A stretch of 46,396 nt of DNA from Xylanibacter ruminicola (GTDB lineage Bacteria > Bacteroidota > Bacteroidia > Bacteroidales > Bacteroidaceae), in contig SUYC01000023.1 of NCBI GenBank assembly GCA_015060625.1, positions 1 through 46,396 of the forward strand, given 5' to 3'. Below the pieces are notes generated by a model, which was not told where the DNA came from, did no database searches, and worked only from the letters and a program-made list of their open reading frames with translations. Positions 7,425-16,047 of the stretch are shown one piece after another. Position 1 is the first letter of the stretch. The number at the start of each line of letters is the position of its first letter. A program made the translations under genes and the position numbers.

Positions 7425-9092
7425 ATGGTAGAAAGATTTTTAAAACAGACACACTTCGAGTCTGTCGAGGATTACAATAAAAATCTGGAGTTTATCGTTC
7501 CAGAGAACTTTAATTTTGCCTACGATGTCATGGATGCGTGGGCAGCGGAAGCACCTGAGAAATTAGCATTGCTTTGGACCAACGACCAGGGCGAAGAGAA
7601 ACGTGCCACTTATGCCCAGTTGAAAGAACAGAGCGACCAGGCAGCGGCCTACCTCATGTCGATTGGCATTGGTAAGGGCGACCCTGTGATGCTGATTTTG
7701 AAGCGTCGTTACGAGTGGTGGATTGTGATGCTGGCTCTTTGTAAGATTGGCGCTATCGTTATCCCCGCCACCCACATGCTGACCAAGCACGATATCGTGT
7801 ATCGTAATACCCGTGCCTCCATCAAGGCCATCATCTGCGTTGATGATGCTTACGTTTGCGAGCAGATTCGTCTGGCTATGCCCGAGAGTCCTTCAGTAAA
7901 ACAGTATATCACCATTACTGATCATGGAAAGCCTATCCCCGAAGGATTCCGCGACTATCAGTCGGAAGTGGTCAAGGCGCCAAAGTTCGAGCGTCCAGCC
8001 TTCGTTAACAACAACGAAGACACCATGATTATGTACTTCACCTCGGGAACCAGTGGCGAGCCTAAGATGGTTGCCCACGATTACCTGTACGCCATGGGAC
8101 ACCTTACCACAGGTGTTTTCTGGCATAACCTCCACGAGAACTCACTCCACCTCACAGTAGCCGACACTGGTTGGGGTAAGGCTGTATGGGGCAAGTTCTA
8201 TGGTCAGTGGTTTGCAGGCGCTACCGTGTTTGTTTTCGACCACGAAAAGTTTAATGCCGACACCCTGTTGCGCCAGATGGAGAAATATAAGGTTACCAGT
8301 TTCTGCGCACCTCCCACCATCTATCGTTTTATGATTCGTGAGGATTTGAGCAAGTACGATCTGAGCAGTCTCCAGTACTGCTGTACCGCAGGCGAGGCCC
8401 TAAACCCAGCTGTTTACGATAAATTCTACGAGAAGACCGGTATCCGTATGATGGAAGGCTTCGGTCAAACCGAGACCACCATGACCCTCGGCACCTTCCC
8501 TTGGATGACACCGAAACCCGGTTCGATGGGTATTCCCAATGCCCAGTACGACATCGACCTGCTGCGTGCCGACGGTACCAGCTGCGAAGATGGTGAAAAG
8601 GGTGAGATTGTGGTACGCGTAGGCGACAAGAAACCTATCGGTTTGTTTAAGGGTTACTATCGCGATGAGGAGAAAACCCGCGAGGCATGGCACGACGGCA
8701 TCTATCACACCGGTGACATGGCCTGGCGCGATGAAGATGGCTACTATTGGTTCGAAGGCCGTATCGATGATGTGATCAAGAGTTCAGGTTACCGCATTGG
8801 CCCATTCGAGGTTGAGAGTGCCCTGATGACTCACCCAGCCGTTGTAGAGTGTGCCATCACGGGTGTACCTGATGACATCCGTGGTATGGTAGTTAAGGCT
8901 ACCGTTGTACTCGGCAAGGAGTGGAAAGACAAAGCCGGCGATGAACTGGTAAAGGAATTGCAGCAGCATGTCAAGAAGGAGACGGCTCCTTATAAGTATC
9001 CACGCATTGTGGAATTTGTGGATGAGTTACCAAAGACCATCAGTGGTAAGATCCGCCGCGTTGAGATTCGCAAGAAAGATGCGGAGAAATGA
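7425..9092 (+). CDS. AMP-forming acyl-CoA ligase
   Basis: This 555-residue ANL-superfamily enzyme activates a carboxylic acid as an acyl-adenylate and transfers it to CoA. The ATP-binding loop is at about residues 204-215 (YFTSGTSGEPKM). Also present are GFGQTETT, the YHTGDMAWRDEDGYYWFEGR hinge region, and the C-terminal PKTISGKIRR whose Lys performs adenylation. Overall it resembles acetyl-CoA synthetase and medium-chain acyl-CoA ligases, but the acid used cannot be told from sequence alone. It has no signal peptide. Pairing with the HTH-cupin gene suggests substrate-responsive control. Confidence 0.88.
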   Translation: MVERFLKQTHFESVEDYNKNLEFIVPENFNFAYDVMDAWAAEAPEKLALLWTNDQGEEKRATYAQLKEQSDQAAAYLMSIGIGKGDPVMLILKRRYEWWIVMLALCKIGAIVIPATHMLTKHDIVYRNTRASIKAIICVDDAYVCEQIRLAMPESPSVKQYITITDHGKPIPEGFRDYQSEVVKAPKFERPAFVNNNEDTMIMYFTSGTSGEPKMVAHDYLYAMGHLTTGVFWHNLHENSLHLTVADTGWGKAVWGKFYGQWFAGATVFVFDHEKFNADTLLRQMEKYKVTSFCAPPTIYRFMIREDLSKYDLSSLQYCCTAGEALNPAVYDKFYEKTGIRMMEGFGQTETTMTLGTFPWMTPKPGSMGIPNAQYDIDLLRADGTSCEDGEKGEIVVRVGDKKPIGLFKGYYRDEEKTREAWHDGIYHTGDMAWRDEDGYYWFEGRIDDVIKSSGYRIGPFEVESALMTHPAVVECAITGVPDDIRGMVVKATVVLGKEWKDKAGDELVKELQQHVKKETAPYKYPRIVEFVDELPKTISGKIRRVEIRKKDAEK

Positions 9093-9116
9093 CATTATTA
9101 CAATTGATAATTATTA

Positions 9117-9476
9117 ATGGCTGCACATAATGAGTTAGGGAAATGGGGCGAAGATAAAGCCGCCGAATACCTACAGCATCACGGCTATCGTATCATAGAA
9201 CGCGACTGGAAGTCGGGGCGTCGGGATATCGACATTATCGCCACAGAGGGCAACGAAGTGGTGTTTGTTGAGGTAAAAACCCGTCGCAACCGATTGTACG
9301 GTGCCCCCGAAGAAGCTGTCGATTACCGCAAATTACAGAATCTTCGGTTAGCCATCAACCACTACATCAAATATCGCCGAATCAATCTCGATGCCAGGTT
9401 CGACATTATTACAGTAGTAGGTACGATAGGACAGCAACCAGAGATAGATCACATCAAAGATGTACGACTGTTTTAG
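9117..9476 (+). CDS. YraN/UPF0102 endonuclease-like protein
   Basis: A 119-residue member of the YraN (UPF0102) family. It has the restriction-endonuclease-like core: Glu in GKWGEDKAAEYL, Asp in DIDIIA (about residues 38-43), and the E-x-K pair in VFVEVKTR (about 50-57). The family is widespread and its function is poorly defined; a nuclease role in DNA processing has been proposed. The stop (TAG at 9474-9476) lies just ahead of proB. An AT-rich junction (9093-9116) separates it from the ligase gene. Confidence 0.9.
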   Translation: MAAHNELGKWGEDKAAEYLQHHGYRIIERDWKSGRRDIDIIATEGNEVVFVEVKTRRNRLYGAPEEAVDYRKLQNLRLAINHYIKYRRINLDARFDIITVVGTIGQQPEIDHIKDVRLF

Positions 9477-9487
9477 TGAATAGCATA

Positions 9488-10255
9488 ATGAAAAGAAGAA
9501 TAGTTATCAAAGTTGGTTCGAACGTATTAACGCGAGCCGATGGCAAACTGGATGTCACCCGCATGTCGGCCCTTGTTGACCAGATAGCATGGTTGCGCCA
9601 GCAAGATATCGAAGTGATTCTCGTTACTTCAGGTGCCGTTGCCTGCGGTCGACGCGAACTGACAGTCGACCACTCACTCGATTCTGTAGAACAGCGCCAG
9701 TTGTTCTCAGCTGTCGGACAAGTAAAACTTGTAGGTCTTTACTACGACCTGTTCCGCGAGTTCGGCATTCACGTGGGCCAGGTGCTCACCATGAAGGAGA
9801 ACTTCCAACCTGGCGAACAGTACCGTAACCAGCAGGCATGTATGACAGTCATGCTTGAGAATGATGTTCTCCCTATCGTTAACGAGAACGACACTGTATC
9901 TGTTACCGAGCTGATGTTTACTGATAACGACGAACTCTCGGGCCTCATCGCTCAGATGATGAAGGCCGATTCACTGGTTCTACTCTCAAATATCGATGGT
10001 ATCTACACTGGTCATCCCGACGATCCATCATCAGAGCTTATACAGCGCGTTGCACCATGCACCGACCTCTCGAAATACATTCAGAAGGAGAAGAGTGCTT
10101 TCGGACGTGGTGGTATGCACTCCAAATACCATACTGCCAGTAACATTCAGGCAGCAGGTATTCACGTCATCATAGCCAATGGTACCCGCGATGACATCCT
10201 CATCGACCTGATTGAAAGACCAGAGTCAACACCTCACACTGAATTCCTAACATAA
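9488..10255 (+). CDS. proB: Glutamate 5-kinase, short form without PUA domain
   Basis: ProB phosphorylates glutamate to start proline synthesis. The 255-residue protein is a single amino-acid-kinase domain with KVGSNVL near the N-terminus, VTSGAVACGR, VNENDTVS, FTDNDELSGLIAQMM and GRGGMHSK. The E. coli enzyme is about 367 residues and has a C-terminal PUA domain that is missing here. ATG 9488 is preferred; a GTG at 9476 overlapping the yraN stop would add four residues. proA follows after 6 bp. Confidence 0.94.
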   Translation: MKRRIVIKVGSNVLTRADGKLDVTRMSALVDQIAWLRQQDIEVILVTSGAVACGRRELTVDHSLDSVEQRQLFSAVGQVKLVGLYYDLFREFGIHVGQVLTMKENFQPGEQYRNQQACMTVMLENDVLPIVNENDTVSVTELMFTDNDELSGLIAQMMKADSLVLLSNIDGIYTGHPDDPSSELIQRVAPCTDLSKYIQKEKSAFGRGGMHSKYHTASNIQAAGIHVIIANGTRDDILIDLIERPESTPHTEFLT

Positions 10256-10261
10256 AGAGCT

Positions 10262-11503
10262 ATGCAACTTAAAGATACATTCGAACGTGTAAAGCGTGCC
10301 AGCAAGAGTCTGGCTCTGCTTACTGATGAGCAGCGCAACGAGATACTTCATGCCGTGGCCGATGCCATCATCACCAATAAGGCGAGAATCCTCGAGGCCA
10401 ATGCCCAGGATTTGGCTAAAATGGATAAAGCCAACCCGCTGTACGACCGTCTTCAACTCACAGACAATCGACTGGAGGGTATTGCTTCCGACATGCGTAA
10501 CGTTGCCACCCTCCCCTCGCCATTAGGTCATATCACCAAGCAGAAAACGCTTCCCAACGGTCTTCGTCTGTGCCGTGTCAGCGTGCCTTTTGGGGTGATT
10601 GGCATGATCTACGAAGCACGTCCTAATGTGACTTTCGATGTTTTCTCGCTCTGCTTTAAGAGTGGAAACGCATGTGTGCTGAAAGGCGGAAAAGATGCCG
10701 ACTGCAGTAACCGCGAGGAGGTGGCGCTTATCCATGAGATATTGCAGCAGTATGGTGTGCCCCAAGATGTGGTAGCCCTGCTACCCGCCACCCATGAAGC
10801 TACGGGCGAAATGCTAAATGCCGTAGGCTACATCGACGTGTGCATCCCTCGCGGCGGTAGAAAACTCATCGACTTCGTACGCGACAATGCTCGCATACCA
10901 GTGATCGAGACAGGTGCCGGTGTGGTAAACACCTATTTCGATAAAGATGGCGATTTGGAGATGGGACGTGCCATTATCAACAATGCCAAAACCCGTCGTG
11001 TCTCAGTTTGCAATGCCCTTGATTGCCTACTAGTACATCATGATAGACTGGACATCTTATCAGAGTTAGTAAAGCCTATGACCGAGAAGCACGTCATCAT
11101 CTATGCCGATGAACAGGCTTACAAAGCTCTTGATGGCCAATACCCTTACCTTGAGCATGCCACCGACGACAGTTTCGGTACTGAATATATGGACTATAAG
11201 CTGTCTATCAGGACCGTTGCTTCACTCGAAGCGGCCTTAGAGCATATCGACCAGAACGGCAGCGGCCATAGCGAGGCCATCATCACCATGAACGAGCAGA
11301 CAGCCCGTAAATTCCAAGCTCAGGTCGATGCTGCCTGTGTTTATTGGAATGCACCCACCTCGTTTACCGATGGTGCACAGTTCGGTCTTGGCGCCGAAAT
11401 CGGCATCTCCACTCAGAAGCTCGGTCCCCGCGGGCCTATGGCACTTGAAGAAATGACCACCTATAAATGGCTTATCGAAGGAGAAGGACAAGTGAGAGCA
11501 TAA
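10262..11503 (+). CDS. proA: Gamma-glutamyl phosphate reductase
   Basis: ProA reduces gamma-glutamyl phosphate to glutamate semialdehyde with NADPH. The 413-residue length is standard for this aldehyde-dehydrogenase-fold enzyme. It contains GVIGMIYEARPNVT (111-124), CIPRGGRKLI (194-203) and the catalytic cysteine Cys250 in RRVSVCNALDC. The C-terminal GPRGPMALEEMTTYKW is a family signature. It follows proB by 6 bp, so the pair that forms the channelled kinase/reductase complex in other bacteria is kept together. Confidence 0.96.
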   Translation: MQLKDTFERVKRASKSLALLTDEQRNEILHAVADAIITNKARILEANAQDLAKMDKANPLYDRLQLTDNRLEGIASDMRNVATLPSPLGHITKQKTLPNGLRLCRVSVPFGVIGMIYEARPNVTFDVFSLCFKSGNACVLKGGKDADCSNREEVALIHEILQQYGVPQDVVALLPATHEATGEMLNAVGYIDVCIPRGGRKLIDFVRDNARIPVIETGAGVVNTYFDKDGDLEMGRAIINNAKTRRVSVCNALDCLLVHHDRLDILSELVKPMTEKHVIIYADEQAYKALDGQYPYLEHATDDSFGTEYMDYKLSIRTVASLEAALEHIDQNGSGHSEAIITMNEQTARKFQAQVDAACVYWNAPTSFTDGAQFGLGAEIGISTQKLGPRGPMALEEMTTYKWLIEGEGQVRA

Positions 11504-11526
11504 TAAAAATACAAATCTATTCAAAT

Positions 11527-12492
11527 ATGAAGAGTTTTATCAACGTAGAAGATCTCGGCCCATTGGATAAAGCCATGGCCGAAGCATTTGAGATTAAGAA
11601 CGACCGTTTCAAATACCAGCATCTGGGCAAGAACAAAACCCTGATGATGATATTCTTTAATAACTCCCTGCGCACTCGCCTTTCAACCCAGAAGGCAGCC
11701 ATGAACCTCGGCATGAATGTGATCGTGCTCGATGTGAATGCTGGTGCCTGGAAGTTGGAAACCGAGCGTGGTGTGATTATGGATGGCGACAAGAGCGAGC
11801 ACCTGTTGGAGGCCATCCCTGTCATGGGATGCTACTGCGACATGATTGGTGTGCGCAGCTTTGCCGGACTTACTGATCGTGAGTACGACTATGCCGAAAC
11901 CGTCCTCCAGCAGTTCATCAAATATAGCGGACGCCCCGTTTTTGCAATGGAGACAGCCACTGTTCATCCCCTGCAGGCTTTTGCCGACCTGATTACCATC
12001 GAGGAGCATAAGGTTGTTGAGCGTCCGAAGGTAGTACTTACCTGGGCTCCCCATTGCCGCGCTTTGCCTCAGGCTGTGCCCAACTCATTCGCCCAATGGA
12101 TGAATGCAGCACCCGATGTTGATCTGGTAATTACCCACCCTGAGGGGTATGAGCTCGATCCAAAGTTCGTGGGTAATGCCCGTGTAGAGTACGACCAGAA
12201 GAAAGCTTTCGAAGGTGCCGACTTTATCTATGCCAAGAACTGGAGTAATCCTGGTGTTACCAATCCCGCCGATTACGGAAAGATTACCTGCAACGACATG
12301 TCGTGGACGGTTGACACCGAGCACATGTCGTGGACAAACAATGGCAAGTTCATGCACTGTCTGCCCGTTCGTCGTAACCTGATTGTAACAGACGATGTGA
12401 TTGAGAGCCCCAACAGCCTTGTAATCCCCGAAGCAGCCAACCGCGAAATCAGCTGCTCGGTCGTTATCAAGCGTATGCTCGAGAACCTTTAA
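11527..12492 (+). CDS. argF': N-succinylornithine carbamoyltransferase
   Basis: This 321-residue transcarbamylase has the carbamoyl-phosphate loop as FFNNSLRTRLST (43-54), with NNSLRTR in place of the STRTR of ordinary ornithine transcarbamylases. It also has HPLQAFAD and a C-terminal HCLPVRRN. These mark the acylornithine group typified by Bacteroides fragilis SOTCase. The specificity loop reads DGDKSEHL. Position 90 is Ser, where B. fragilis has Pro and the Xanthomonas acetylornithine enzyme has Glu, so succinylornithine is the expected substrate. ATG 11527 is chosen because longer reading would overlap proA. Confidence 0.92.
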   Translation: MKSFINVEDLGPLDKAMAEAFEIKNDRFKYQHLGKNKTLMMIFFNNSLRTRLSTQKAAMNLGMNVIVLDVNAGAWKLETERGVIMDGDKSEHLLEAIPVMGCYCDMIGVRSFAGLTDREYDYAETVLQQFIKYSGRPVFAMETATVHPLQAFADLITIEEHKVVERPKVVLTWAPHCRALPQAVPNSFAQWMNAAPDVDLVITHPEGYELDPKFVGNARVEYDQKKAFEGADFIYAKNWSNPGVTNPADYGKITCNDMSWTVDTEHMSWTNNGKFMHCLPVRRNLIVTDDVIESPNSLVIPEAANREISCSVVIKRMLENL

Positions 12493-12519
12493 AGCATTCA
12501 CTACAACAACCTCTTAATA

Positions 12520-12549
12520 ATGCCCCGCATCATCTGCTGTGCGGGGCAT
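12520..12549 (+). terminator. GC-rich hairpin after argF'
   Basis: ATGCCCCGCA (12520-12529) pairs perfectly with TGCGGGGCAT (12540-12549) over a 10-nt loop, 27 bp after the argF' stop. No T-run follows on the + strand, so it may be a 3'-end stabiliser or a terminator of the U-tract-poor kind. Confidence 0.65.
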
Positions 12550-12566
12550 CCATTAACTAAAAAAAA

Positions 12567-14546
12567 ATGCAAAAGTATCTATACCTTTTATTACTTATTA
12601 TCGCGACATGTTTCAGTAGCGGCCATGCCTATGCTGATACAGATAATGTAGAACAGGAACTGGCCATGCGTGTACAACAAGCACAGGTGAGTGGCAGCGA
12701 CACCGACTTCTACAGTGTTCATAAACTCTTTCTCAATCACTTGGAACAGAACCAGGATTGGGATAAGTTCTATCGTGTTTGGATGACCCGTATTATCTAC
12801 GATGTCAACCACAAGCATTTTCATCGTGCCTTTACCGAGATATACCGTATTACCGACGATATCCGCGATCGTCATCAGGAACAGTACCTGTATATCCCCA
12901 ACATGTGCCTGGGTTTCTTCTATAGCGGAAGAAACCAGCCCGAAATGGGTGAGAAGTACTTCCGCAAGGCTCTGCGCGGTATCAATGCCGACAAGGAACA
13001 GGTATCAGTATTCAACTGCTACCTGTCGCTGGCGCAAGTACTTAGTTTTAATAAGCCCACCGAAGCCATGGCCTGCCTCGACAGTCTGCCCAAACAGATG
13101 TTGCAGAACCCGATTTACGACAGTGGTGTATTAGGCTATCGCTGTATCATCGCCAACAGGTTAGGCGATCGCAAGGCCTTCAATCAATACTTTGCCCGCT
13201 ACGATAGCATTCGTCAGCATAATCCTGCACAGTTCAATCCAGCCAACCTGCAACAAGTCATGGTGTGCTTATACCTGATGAAGAATGACTATAACAAGGC
13301 TTTGGCCTGGTGCGACTCCATCGATGTACCCATGATAGCCAATGAACTTCGTCTGGATGTTTACGAGAAGATGGGCAGTTGGAAAAATGCTTTCCATGCC
13401 AGCGAGATAAAAGACAGCTTGCAACAAGCCAATGAGCGTGAGGTGCTTGAGGAGCATCTGATGGATATTACGCGTGAAATCGATCTCCTTCAATCCGAAC
13501 AAGAAAAGGCTGAACTGCGACGCCGACAGCTCATGATAGTAGGATTAATGGCCGCCTTCATCATCGCCATGCTCGTTGCCATGCTCATCTATCGCCATTT
13601 CAAGAATCTGCGATTGAAAGAACAGTTCCTGGAGTTACAGGAAGCGCATCGCCGGACAGAGGCTGGTCAAGCCATCCGCCGCGCCTTTGTAACAACAATC
13701 ATGGAGAGGCTCAAATCACCCATCAGTTCGTTGCTCAACTATGCTCGCATATTCAACGACCCTGAGTTCAAGCTCAAACCCGAGGAGCGCAGCAAGCGTT
13801 ATAGCGATATTGTTGCAGCAGCCAAGAGTATCGAATCGCTGATGGACCCTGTTCTTGACTCCTATTCACGTGGAGATTCAGGTATCAGTGGAGAGGAGAA
13901 GCGTGTTTGCCAGGATGCCCTACGTTCGCCACTACAAACACTGATTGGCACTGCCGAAGTGATTATCGAAGCCGATGGACAGTTGCCGCACGACGAGTAC
14001 ATGCAGTTGCGCTCGGCCATCTGTCGCAACGCCTACAATGTGGCAGCATCCACCCACAAACTGATACTATTCAGTCTTTATGGCGATGCTTATCCTATCA
14101 CGATGAACTACGAGATTGGGCTTAACGAGCTGACACGTAGCATCCTGAGCAGCTACGACCAGCATTTCAAGACCCAGCGCAAGACCATCGAGTTTGTAAC
14201 AGATGTGCCCGACGATGTGAAGATTACAACCAACACGCTGATACAGGAGCTTATTAACTGCCTGCTCGACAACATTGTAAAATATGCCACAGGCGATCCA
14301 CTACAGCTGAGTTGCCACACCCACACGGATGGTACCTACTCGATTGCCGTAAGCAATATTGGTCCTGCCATCCCTGCAGCTGATGCTGAACGAATATTTG
14401 TGCCATTTGTGCGTCTGTCAGCCGACGAGCATTCACTTGGCATTGGTCTGCCTTTGGCGCGTTCTCTGGCCACCTCAATGGGTTACACCCTCACCCTCGA
14501 CACCACTTACACACAAGGTGCTCGGTTTGTGGTTAGATTAAAATAA
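12567..14546 (+). CDS. Membrane histidine-kinase-like protein with helical sensor region
   Basis: A 659-residue protein with a signal peptide (1-23), a periplasmic alpha-helical TPR-like region (about 30-300), a transmembrane segment (about 322-342), a DHp-like region, and a C-terminal HATPase domain (about 550-659). The overall layout resembles Bacteroidota DUF5112/DUF5113 sensor kinases. Two DHp-like motifs occur, ERLKSPI (380-386) and DALRSPL (450-456). Both have an acidic residue (Glu380, Asp450) where a kinase has its phospho-accepting His. The ATPase N-box keeps Asn569, but the G1 box reads NIGPAI instead of DxGxGI, and G2 reads LGIGL. It may be a signalling pseudokinase. No response regulator is adjacent, and no promoter is evident in the short gap before it. 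Confidence 0.75.
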   Translation: MQKYLYLLLLIIATCFSSGHAYADTDNVEQELAMRVQQAQVSGSDTDFYSVHKLFLNHLEQNQDWDKFYRVWMTRIIYDVNHKHFHRAFTEIYRITDDIRDRHQEQYLYIPNMCLGFFYSGRNQPEMGEKYFRKALRGINADKEQVSVFNCYLSLAQVLSFNKPTEAMACLDSLPKQMLQNPIYDSGVLGYRCIIANRLGDRKAFNQYFARYDSIRQHNPAQFNPANLQQVMVCLYLMKNDYNKALAWCDSIDVPMIANELRLDVYEKMGSWKNAFHASEIKDSLQQANEREVLEEHLMDITREIDLLQSEQEKAELRRRQLMIVGLMAAFIIAMLVAMLIYRHFKNLRLKEQFLELQEAHRRTEAGQAIRRAFVTTIMERLKSPISSLLNYARIFNDPEFKLKPEERSKRYSDIVAAAKSIESLMDPVLDSYSRGDSGISGEEKRVCQDALRSPLQTLIGTAEVIIEADGQLPHDEYMQLRSAICRNAYNVAASTHKLILFSLYGDAYPITMNYEIGLNELTRSILSSYDQHFKTQRKTIEFVTDVPDDVKITTNTLIQELINCLLDNIVKYATGDPLQLSCHTHTDGTYSIAVSNIGPAIPAADAERIFVPFVRLSADEHSLGIGLPLARSLATSMGYTLTLDTTYTQGARFVVRLK

Positions 14547-14550
14547 ACAG

Positions 14551-14583
14551 TAATCCCCGTTCACACAACCTGAACGGGGATTA
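14551..14583. terminator. Bidirectional terminator between convergent genes
   Basis: A perfect 13-bp stem, TAATCCCCGTTCA (14551-14563) with TGAACGGGGATTA (14571-14583), encloses a 7-nt loop. It lies between the histidine-kinase-like gene (+) and the esterase gene (-), so it can serve both transcripts. Confidence 0.85.
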
Positions 14584-14589
14584 CAGTAT

Positions 14590-16032
14590 TTATTTGATAG
14601 CTGCCGCAATGATCTCGGCCATTTTCTTGGCACCTTTTTCATTAGGATGAATACCATCATCCACCACCTTATCGCCATCGTTTAGCATCAGGGCATGCAG
14701 ATCGATAACCTGTAAGCCATACTGCTTAGCTACTTCCTGCTGGATGGGGATAATCTCGTCGGTAATCACCTTATCGTTGATATTCCAACTTGGCTTGAAG
14801 GCAGGGATGGGCGTGCAAAGCAGAATCTTTGGACCTACTGGCTGGGCTGCAGCCTTAGTCTTCTTCTTACCTTTCTTAGCTGGTTGGGCAAGGTCTGGGC
14901 GCAGGGTCTTAATCATCTGTTCCAAATCCTGCCTAAACTCTGAGCCATACTGCCAGTTCTCGGGCTTCGAGTCGTTGGTGCCGAGCTTAATCACAACCAC
15001 ATCGGGCTTAAATGCCAAGGCATCCTTCCAGGCCATCTCGTTCATATAAGGGAAATCACCCTTGTTCAACATGGTACGGGCCGAAACCCCAAAGTTCTTT
15101 ACCCAGTAGCCATCGCCGAGCATGCCCTGCAACTGTGCCGGATAGCCATACTTGGCACGCATATCAATACCAAAGCCATCAGTGATGCTGTTACCGATGC
15201 AAGCCACACGGATAGCATCCTCCTTGGGGGCAGGAATCGACTTGAGCCAGTTACCTAAGTCCTGCAACAGTTGGTCGTGATACTTAAACCACGTGCCAAA
15301 GCCAAAGCCATGATCTCCCGAAGGGTAGATAAACAAGCTGCATTCATTACCAGCATTGCGCATAGCCGAATAATACTGTATGCCATTGGTTACCACAGGC
15401 ACCAAACGGTCGTCGTTAGCGCTGATGATACAAGCAGGTGGCGTGAGATGGCTGCGAACAGCATTCTGGGTTGAGTACTGTCCTATAAGTTTAGGATCCT
15501 TATACCCCTCTTTACCCAGAAAGTTGATGCACGACCACTTATGTGATACACGCTCATCCATCGAGATTACTGGATAGAATAGTATCGAGAAGTTAGGACG
15601 CACTTCATAAGGCGACATCGTTGAGATGACCGACGACAGATGTCCACCTGCCGAGAAGCCCATAATGCCCACATCGTTTGGATTAATATTCCAGACCTTA
15701 GCCGAGTCGCGAACGATACGGAAGCCCTGCTCCACATCTCCTACTGGAATGGTACGATCACCATGCGGCAAACGATAGTTTACCACGAAATAAGCGATAC
15801 CCTGTTTATTTAACCAATCGGAAGCCTGATAGCCCTCATGCGTATTCGAAAGCATAGAATAGCCACCTCCAGGCACACCAACAATGGCTCTGCCTGAGGG
15901 ATTCTCTGGAAGGAAACACACCATCTGAGCCTTTCCATCATCGGACAGGTTCAACGTAAACTTCTTTGCGGTCTGCGCCTGCATGGTCATAGCCAGCATC
16001 AGCAGCCCCGTCATGAATAGTTTTCTGTTCAT
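14590..16032 (-). CDS. Two-domain esterase: alpha/beta hydrolase plus SGNH hydrolase
   Basis: A 480-residue secreted protein (signal peptide 1-20, MQAQ cleavage region). Residues about 30-265 form an alpha/beta hydrolase: oxyanion GGG at 55-57, nucleophile Ser127 in GFSAGG, acid at Asp207/Asp208, His241. Residues about 274-480 form an SGNH/GDSL-type hydrolase: Ser282 in GNSITDG, Gly315, Asn353 in GTND, and Asp459/His462 in DGIHPN. Both catalytic sets look complete. A Lys-rich insert (386-394) interrupts the second domain. In Bacteroidota such paired esterases usually remove acetyl or other acyl groups from plant polysaccharides. It sits 15 bp after the DUF3089 gene in the same operon. Confidence 0.88.
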   Translation of the reverse strand: MNRKLFMTGLLMLAMTMQAQTAKKFTLNLSDDGKAQMVCFLPENPSGRAIVGVPGGGYSMLSNTHEGYQASDWLNKQGIAYFVVNYRLPHGDRTIPVGDVEQGFRIVRDSAKVWNINPNDVGIMGFSAGGHLSSVISTMSPYEVRPNFSILFYPVISMDERVSHKWSCINFLGKEGYKDPKLIGQYSTQNAVRSHLTPPACIISANDDRLVPVVTNGIQYYSAMRNAGNECSLFIYPSGDHGFGFGTWFKYHDQLLQDLGNWLKSIPAPKEDAIRVACIGNSITDGFGIDMRAKYGYPAQLQGMLGDGYWVKNFGVSARTMLNKGDFPYMNEMAWKDALAFKPDVVVIKLGTNDSKPENWQYGSEFRQDLEQMIKTLRPDLAQPAKKGKKKTKAAAQPVGPKILLCTPIPAFKPSWNINDKVITDEIIPIQQEVAKQYGLQVIDLHALMLNDGDKVVDDGIHPNEKGAKKMAEIIAAAIK

Positions 16033-16047
16033 AGTTACAACAATTCT

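Noticed and set aside
11467..11526. Longer argF' start inside proA
   Set aside because: The extra codons lie out of frame within the conserved proA C-terminus, and the ATG at 11527 gives the family's normal N-terminus.
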